A stretch of DNA of 64,000 nt, taken from the NCBI RefSeq assembly GCF_002929215.1, contig NZ_PJII01000005.1, positions 62,001 to 126,000 of the forward strand, written 5' to 3'. Position numbers and translations under genes: made by a program. Shown piece after piece: positions 59,969 to 64,000 of this stretch. Under the pieces are notes generated by a model. It ran no database searches, was not told where the DNA came from, and was given only the letters and a program-made list of their open reading frames with translations. This DNA is from Arthrobacter sp. ZGTC412 (GTDB lineage: Bacteria; Actinomycetota; Actinomycetes; Actinomycetales; Micrococcaceae). The first letter of the stretch is position 1; every line of letters begins with the position of its first letter.

Positions 59969-61846
59969 TCAGTTTCGGTGGAGCGAGTCGTATTGGACCG
60001 CGTGGCGCACGGGAGCGTTAGGCGCCCCGTAGCCGTCGTAGTTGCCGCGGCGTTCCACCATCTCAAAGAACACACTGCCCACGGTGGCGGTGTAGAAATG
60101 GAGGAATTCGCCGTCGGCGTCCCGGTCATACAGGAGGTTGAGCTCCTGGAGCGTGGCCAGGAATCCCGGTTCAAGGTCGAAACGGGCGTCCAGGTCCTCG
60201 TAGTAGTTGGCCGGAATCTGCAGGAACTCAAGGCCCCGGTCCCGTGCGGACCTGGCCGCGGACACGAGGTCGTCCACCGCGAACGCGATGTGTTCCTGGT
60301 ACGTCTTGTGCGCCCGCTGGGCCGGTGCCTGCTGGTTGGGCGCGAGGTTCAGGACCAGCCGCACCGCGCCGTCGGAAGTCTGCATGACCTGCGAGCGCAC
60401 CAGTCCGCTGGGGCTCGGCACCTCCGCGAACGGCTGCGGTTCGAGGGCCAGTGCGCTGGTGTAGAAGAGGACGGCTTCGTCGAAGTGCTGCCAGGGCTGC
60501 GCAAGGTTCACGTGGTCGATGACGGCGCTCCGCCCGGTGCTGCCGTGTTCAAGCCCCTCGCCGAACTCATGGGTCCAGGCGGCGGTGCCGTCGGGGCTGC
60601 CCTGGCACAGGAAGATTTCCGTGGAGTCCGGCGCGGAGATGCCTTGGAAGACTTCCTCGTCCGCCTGGACCTTACGGGCCACCACGGGCGCCTTCAGCTG
60701 CTGGGCCCGTGCGGAGGCAATCACCGGGGAATCGACGTCGAACCCCAGGGCGGCGATCGCCGGCTCCGAGTCCGACGCCGCCTGCTCGTTGATGATGACG
60801 CGGGCTTGGCCCATGCTCCAGAGCTGGACGTCCTTGGTGCGGTGCCGTCCCTCGAAGGCGAAGCCGAGCTGGCCCAGGAGTTTCTCGAGCTGCGCCGTGT
60901 CATCGGCTTTCACCTCGGCGAAGTTGAAGCCGGCCGGTTCGCTGACCTTGGGCAGCGTGGCGAGTTCCATGGGATAACGACGGCGGGAGGCGGCGCTGTT
61001 GCCGGCCGCGCCTTCCGCCGAGGTGCCGGCGAGCCACTTGGCGCTCTGTTCCTCGAGCCAGATCAGGGACCGCATGGCGTCCACGGCGGTGCGCTCAACG
61101 TCTGACTGGCGGAAGACGTCGTTGAAGACTTCGAGGGAAACCGGGCCGGTGTAGCCGGCGCGGACCACGTGGCCCATGAACTTGGCGAGCTCGAACTGGC
61201 CTTCGCCGGGGAAGACCCGGTAGTGGCGGCTCCATGACAGCACATCCATGGAGAGCTTCGGGGCGTCCGCCACCTGGACGAAGAAGATCTTCTCCGCATT
61301 GATGTTTTCGATGGGCGCAGTGTCCCAGTCGCGGGAGAGGATGTGGAAGGAGTCCAGGCAGGTGCCGAAGTTGGGGTGGTCCACCATTTCCACCAGCCGG
61401 TATGCGTGCTCGTAGTCGTTGACGTATTTGCCCCATGCCAGGGCTTCGTAGGCAACCTTGACGCCGTGGTCCCCGGCCAGCTCCGCGAGTTCGGCGAGCT
61501 GGGACGCGCGGAGGTCATCGTTGTCGATGGTCGCTGTGGCCACGTTAGAGCAGACCAGGATGGTGTCCATACCCAGCCGGGACATCAGTTTGAACTTTGC
61601 CTCGGCCCGCCGGAGGTTGGCCTTCAGCAGGTCCGGGGTGACGCCGTCGAAATCCCGGAACGGCTGGTAGAGGTCCAGGCCCAGGCCCAGGTCGGCGGCC
61701 ATTGTGCGGACGTCTTCGGGGCCCAGCGGTGACGTGACCAGGTCCTGCTCAAAAATTTCGATGCCATCGAAACCCGCGATGGCGCAGGCCTGCATTTTTT
61801 CCTTCAACGTGCCGGACAGGCAGACGGTGGCGATTCCGGTGCGCAT
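59969..61846 (-). CDS. qsuB: 3-dehydroshikimate dehydratase, two-domain QsuB type
   Basis: Converts 3-dehydroshikimate to protocatechuate. The N-terminal TIM-barrel (about residues 1-275) carries the four metal ligands at Glu134 (VAYEALAW), Asp165 (TCLDSFH), Gln191 (FFVQVAD) and Glu239 (VSLEVFND), the same numbers known for Pseudomonas QuiC1. The C-terminal domain (about 295-615) is like 4-hydroxyphenylpyruvate dioxygenase, with a possible iron triad His445, His519 and Glu595. That second domain has no proven catalytic role in QsuB proteins. It overlaps the dehydrogenase gene by one base (TGATG). Confidence 0.93.
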   Translation of the reverse strand: MRTGIATVCLSGTLKEKMQACAIAGFDGIEIFEQDLVTSPLGPEDVRTMAADLGLGLDLYQPFRDFDGVTPDLLKANLRRAEAKFKLMSRLGMDTILVCSNVATATIDNDDLRASQLAELAELAGDHGVKVAYEALAWGKYVNDYEHAYRLVEMVDHPNFGTCLDSFHILSRDWDTAPIENINAEKIFFVQVADAPKLSMDVLSWSRHYRVFPGEGQFELAKFMGHVVRAGYTGPVSLEVFNDVFRQSDVERTAVDAMRSLIWLEEQSAKWLAGTSAEGAAGNSAASRRRYPMELATLPKVSEPAGFNFAEVKADDTAQLEKLLGQLGFAFEGRHRTKDVQLWSMGQARVIINEQAASDSEPAIAALGFDVDSPVIASARAQQLKAPVVARKVQADEEVFQGISAPDSTEIFLCQGSPDGTAAWTHEFGEGLEHGSTGRSAVIDHVNLAQPWQHFDEAVLFYTSALALEPQPFAEVPSPSGLVRSQVMQTSDGAVRLVLNLAPNQQAPAQRAHKTYQEHIAFAVDDLVSAARSARDRGLEFLQIPANYYEDLDARFDLEPGFLATLQELNLLYDRDADGEFLHFYTATVGSVFFEMVERRGNYDGYGAPNAPVRHAVQYDSLHRN

Positions 61847-62727
61847 CAGGCAGCCACCTCTTCGGCTGCCACGAGTTCCAGGAAGTGGCTGCGCATGCGG
61901 TCCGGGTCTGGTTCCAGACCGGTGAAGATGCGGAAGGCGTCGGCTGCCTGGCCCACGGCCATCCGGCCGCCGTCCAGCACATCGCAGCCCTTGGCCCGGG
62001 CAGCCAGGACCAGTTCGGTGTCGATGGGGCGGTAGACGATGTCGGCCACCCAGTGGCGGGACTCCAGCAGGTCAAGGTCCAGCGGGACACCGGGGTGGGC
62101 GGCCATGCCCACCGGGGTGCAGTGCACCAGTCCGTCGGCAAGGGGCATCAGCTGCGGCAGCTCCGCCGTCGTACGTGCTGTGACGGTGCTGTTCGGGAAG
62201 AAGCCTGCCAGTTCCGCTGCCCGTGCCGCACCGCGGGCCGCGTCCATGTCCACCAGGTCCAGGTGGCGGACCCCGGCGGTGAGCAGGGCGTAGGCCACTG
62301 CGGATCCGGCGCCGCCGGCCCCCAACTGCACCACGCGGTCCAGCCCGGCGCCGGGCAGGCCTGAGGCCAGGGCGGCGGCAAAGCCGGAAAAGTCAGTGTT
62401 GTGGCCAACAAATCGGCCGTCCTGGATCACCACGGTGTTGACAGCCCCGAGCCGCAGGGCGTCCGGGGACACCTCATCAAGGTGCTGCAGGACCAGCTGC
62501 TTGCAGGGGTGGGTGATGTTCAGGCCGTTGAAGCCGAGGCTGCGGGCACTCTGGAGCAGCTGGCCCACGGATTCGCCGGGCAGGCCCAGTTCCAGCAGGT
62601 CGATGGGCCGGTAAAGGTAGCGCAGGCCCTGCACATCCCCTTCACGTTCGTGCATGGGCGGGGTGAGTGACGGCAATACACCATCGCCGACCAGTCCCAC
62701 CAGGTAGGACTCAGTTCGATTACTCAT
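61846..62727 (-). CDS. Quinate/shikimate dehydrogenase (AroE superfamily, catabolic)
   Basis: A 293-residue dehydrogenase producing 3-dehydroshikimate (or 3-dehydroquinate). The substrate motif is SLTPPMHE, with S-x-T rather than the S-x-S of biosynthetic AroE, as in Corynebacterium quinate/shikimate dehydrogenase. The catalytic pair is Lys in NITHPCKQ and Asp in HNTDFSGF. The dinucleotide loop GAGGAGSAVAYAL is followed by LVDMD, whose acidic residues suggest NAD rather than NADP. An AAGGAG ribosome site precedes the ATG. First gene of the qsu-pca block. The NAD preference and quinate use are inferred. Confidence 0.85.
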   Translation of the reverse strand: MSNRTESYLVGLVGDGVLPSLTPPMHEREGDVQGLRYLYRPIDLLELGLPGESVGQLLQSARSLGFNGLNITHPCKQLVLQHLDEVSPDALRLGAVNTVVIQDGRFVGHNTDFSGFAAALASGLPGAGLDRVVQLGAGGAGSAVAYALLTAGVRHLDLVDMDAARGAARAAELAGFFPNSTVTARTTAELPQLMPLADGLVHCTPVGMAAHPGVPLDLDLLESRHWVADIVYRPIDTELVLAARAKGCDVLDGGRMAVGQAADAFRIFTGLEPDPDRMRSHFLELVAAEEVAA

Positions 62728-62826
62728 CCGTGCAGCTCCTTTGATACGGCACCGGGCGGTTGCTGTAGAGCCTGCTGCCAGGTGATGGAAATTACGATAC
62801 ATGATTTGTTCACTGACCGCACTAGT

Positions 62827-62841
62827 GTTCGACATACGAAC
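62827..62841. promoter_or_regulatory. Candidate IclR operator before the qsu-pca operon
   Basis: Inverted repeat GTTCG-ACATA-CGAAC, 100 bp upstream of the dehydrogenase start and 30 bp from the end of the adjacent IclR gene. Size and TTCG/CGAA arms suit IclR-family sites. Confidence 0.55.
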
Positions 62842-62870
62842 GCGGCACTGCGAAGGCGAAAGCTGCGCTC

Positions 62871-63698
62871 TCACCGCTGCGGCAGCCTGGCAGCAAGTTC
62901 CGCCGCGGCTTCCTGCAGCAGGGGGACGTGCGCCTCAAGCTCCTCGAGATTCAGGCGGAACACCGGGACGGCCGTGGCCAGCGAGGCGAACGCGTGCCCC
63001 TGGTCGTTGAACAGCGGGACCGCGACGGCGCGCATGCCGGTCTCGTTCTCCTCATCCATCACCGCGAACCCCTGGCGCCGGATCTTTTCGATTTCGGCCC
63101 GGAAGGCGTCCCGGTCGGTGATGGATTTTTCCGTGAGCGGCTCGAGCGGAAGTTCCGCCAGGAGCTTTTCCCGCTCCGAGTCCTCGGCAAATGCCACCAG
63201 GGCCTTGCCGACGGCGGTGGTGGAGAGCGAGCCCAGGTGGCCGGGGTCGCTGGTCACCCGGAACATCTTCGGGCCGTCCACCTTATTCACGGTCAGATGG
63301 TGGTGGCCGTCGCGGACACTGAGGATGGTGGCCTCCCCCGTCTGCCCGGTTACCCGGCGGAGCACGGGCATCGCAGTCCCGGCGAAGCCGTGGTGGTTGG
63401 ACACCCGCTGCCCCAGCTGGAAGATCCGGAGGCCCAGGTGGTACCGGCGGCCCTCCGCCTCGTAGTCAACAAAGCCGTCCCTGGTAAGAGAGCCAAGGAG
63501 GCGGTAGGTGGTGCTGAAGGGCAGTTGGGCCCGGCGGGAGATCTCCGCCGCACTCGCACCCTTCGGCTCATCCCCCAGCAAAACCAGCAGACCCAGGGCT
63601 TTGCCCACCATGTCGGTCCGGTCCGCAGACCGCCCCGCCTTGGGAGGAGTTTCGTCTTCAGCGACGTCATCGGCTGCTGTGGCTTGGTTCACACTCAT
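62871..63698 (-). CDS. IclR family transcriptional regulator of the qsu genes
   Basis: A 275-residue IclR protein: helix-turn-helix at about residues 45-75 (AAEISRRAQLPFSTTYRLLG) and effector domain after residue 100 (LSTTAVGKALVAF, ENETGMRAVAVPL). It is encoded just upstream of the quinate/shikimate dehydrogenase in the same direction and divergent from a gene at the right edge. It most likely controls both sides in response to shikimate, quinate or protocatechuate; the effector is not known. Confidence 0.87.
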   Translation of the reverse strand: MSVNQATAADDVAEDETPPKAGRSADRTDMVGKALGLLVLLGDEPKGASAAEISRRAQLPFSTTYRLLGSLTRDGFVDYEAEGRRYHLGLRIFQLGQRVSNHHGFAGTAMPVLRRVTGQTGEATILSVRDGHHHLTVNKVDGPKMFRVTSDPGHLGSLSTTAVGKALVAFAEDSEREKLLAELPLEPLTEKSITDRDAFRAEIEKIRRQGFAVMDEENETGMRAVAVPLFNDQGHAFASLATAVPVFRLNLEELEAHVPLLQEAAAELAARLPQR

Positions 63699-63710
63699 AC
63701 TTCGATGTTG

Positions 63711-63812
63711 CCACAATGTGAGAGCTATTGCCAGAGCGTGATTATTTTCTTGACAAGTGACAGTCCTCACAGCCACTATTGCTGTATCGCACAAGTAGCT
63801 CCCACAATGTGG
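63711..63812. promoter_or_regulatory. Divergent promoter region with two CCACAATGTG sites
   Basis: CCACAATGTG occurs at 63711-63720, 13 bp before the IclR start, and again as the perfect palindrome CCACA-A-TGTGG at 63802-63812. On the plus strand TTGACA (63750-63755) and CACTAT (63774-63779) are 18 bp apart and could drive the right-edge gene; the second site then lies just after its start point. Confidence 0.55.
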
Positions 63813-63929
63813 CTACTGTCCGGGTTCTCCCGCACCTCCAGCCGTGCCGCGCCAAGCCACCACCCCAGGCAGCGCCGGCTGCGAGTCCCTGATCCATCCG
63901 CGACAACGTCGTCACATCAAAGGAACTCC

Positions 63930-64000
63930 ATGAGCCAGATACTTCCGTCCGCTGAGCCAGGCATCGCTGCCCCGGCCGGGACGCCGAAGAAGGCAGCCCT
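63930..64000 (+). CDS. N-terminus of a gene cut by the window edge, possibly a transporter
   Basis: ATG with an AAAGGAAC ribosome site opens MSQILPSAEPGIAAPAGTPK and runs off the right end after 23 codons. The visible part is a polar leader with no domain. Major-facilitator transporters for quinate or shikimate often sit divergent from such a regulator and begin with a similar leader, but nothing in the visible sequence proves it. Confidence 0.45.
   Translation, partial: MSQILPSAEPGIAAPAGTPKKAA

Noticed and set aside
1-64000. Transfer RNA or ribosomal RNA genes, insertion sequences, integrase or attachment sites
   Set aside because: Looked for cloverleaf arms, rRNA landmarks, transposase motifs and terminal repeats; none was convincing.

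Overview
The window looks like chromosome of a high-GC actinobacterium of the Arthrobacter/Pseudarthrobacter type. The evidence is GC-rich codon use, gene content (PucR next to alanine dehydrogenase, split-alpha transhydrogenase, QsuB-type dehydroshikimate dehydratase, beta-ketoadipate genes in the order H-G-B-D-C-F-I-J-R), and many start codons sitting 6-7 nt behind a TAnnnT box, as in actinobacterial leaderless mRNAs. I found no tRNA, rRNA, CRISPR array, insertion sequence or prophage. About 63 protein genes fill the window, two of them cut by its ends.

Layout. 1-3.3 kb: mannitol PTS permease (cut), a TetR regulator and PTS enzyme I. 3.3-8.3 kb: alpha/beta hydrolase, HTH protein, PucR regulator divergent from ald, and a Gfo/Idh oxidoreductase. 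8.3-8.4 kb: short intergenic repeats. 8.5-14.5 kb: peptide-type ABC importer (permeases, double ATPase, binding protein). 14.8-20.7 kb: TetR/FMN reductase pair, stand-alone LigD-type polymerase domain, GerMN-like lipoprotein, aminotransferase, universal stress protein. 20.8-26.4 kb: PAP2 protein, branched-chain 2-oxo acid dehydrogenase E1a-E1b-E2 and a HisC-like aminotransferase. 26.6-29.9 kb: pectin operon (pectate lyase plus an SGNH esterase/pectin methylesterase fusion) behind two LacI-type operators. 30-37.6 kb: a WXG-like protein with a WXG-bearing alpha/beta hydrolase, purB, histidine phosphatase, Ser/Thr kinase, MarR regulator, GNAT and thioesterase. 37.8-41.9 kb: ABC importer with a fused double permease. 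41.9-43.5 kb: TetR/FAD monooxygenase pair.

43.6-64 kb is mainly aromatic acid catabolism. PobA makes protocatechuate from 4-hydroxybenzoate. A quinate/shikimate dehydrogenase and QsuB make protocatechuate from shikimate-type compounds. PcaHG, PcaB, PcaC, PcaD, PcaIJ and PcaF then convert protocatechuate to succinyl-CoA and acetyl-CoA. Three IclR regulators (by pobA, after pcaJ, above the qsu genes) each lie near a candidate inverted-repeat operator. A FUSC membrane protein, a membrane ACT-domain protein, a lipid kinase and the pntAB transhydrogenase lie between the pob and pca parts.

Best leads: the WXG/alpha-beta hydrolase pair as possible type VII secretion substrates, the LacI-controlled pectin operon with its two-enzyme fusion, the set of palindromic operators placed against leaderless promoters, and the 40-bp inverted repeat that divides the pca genes into two blocks.
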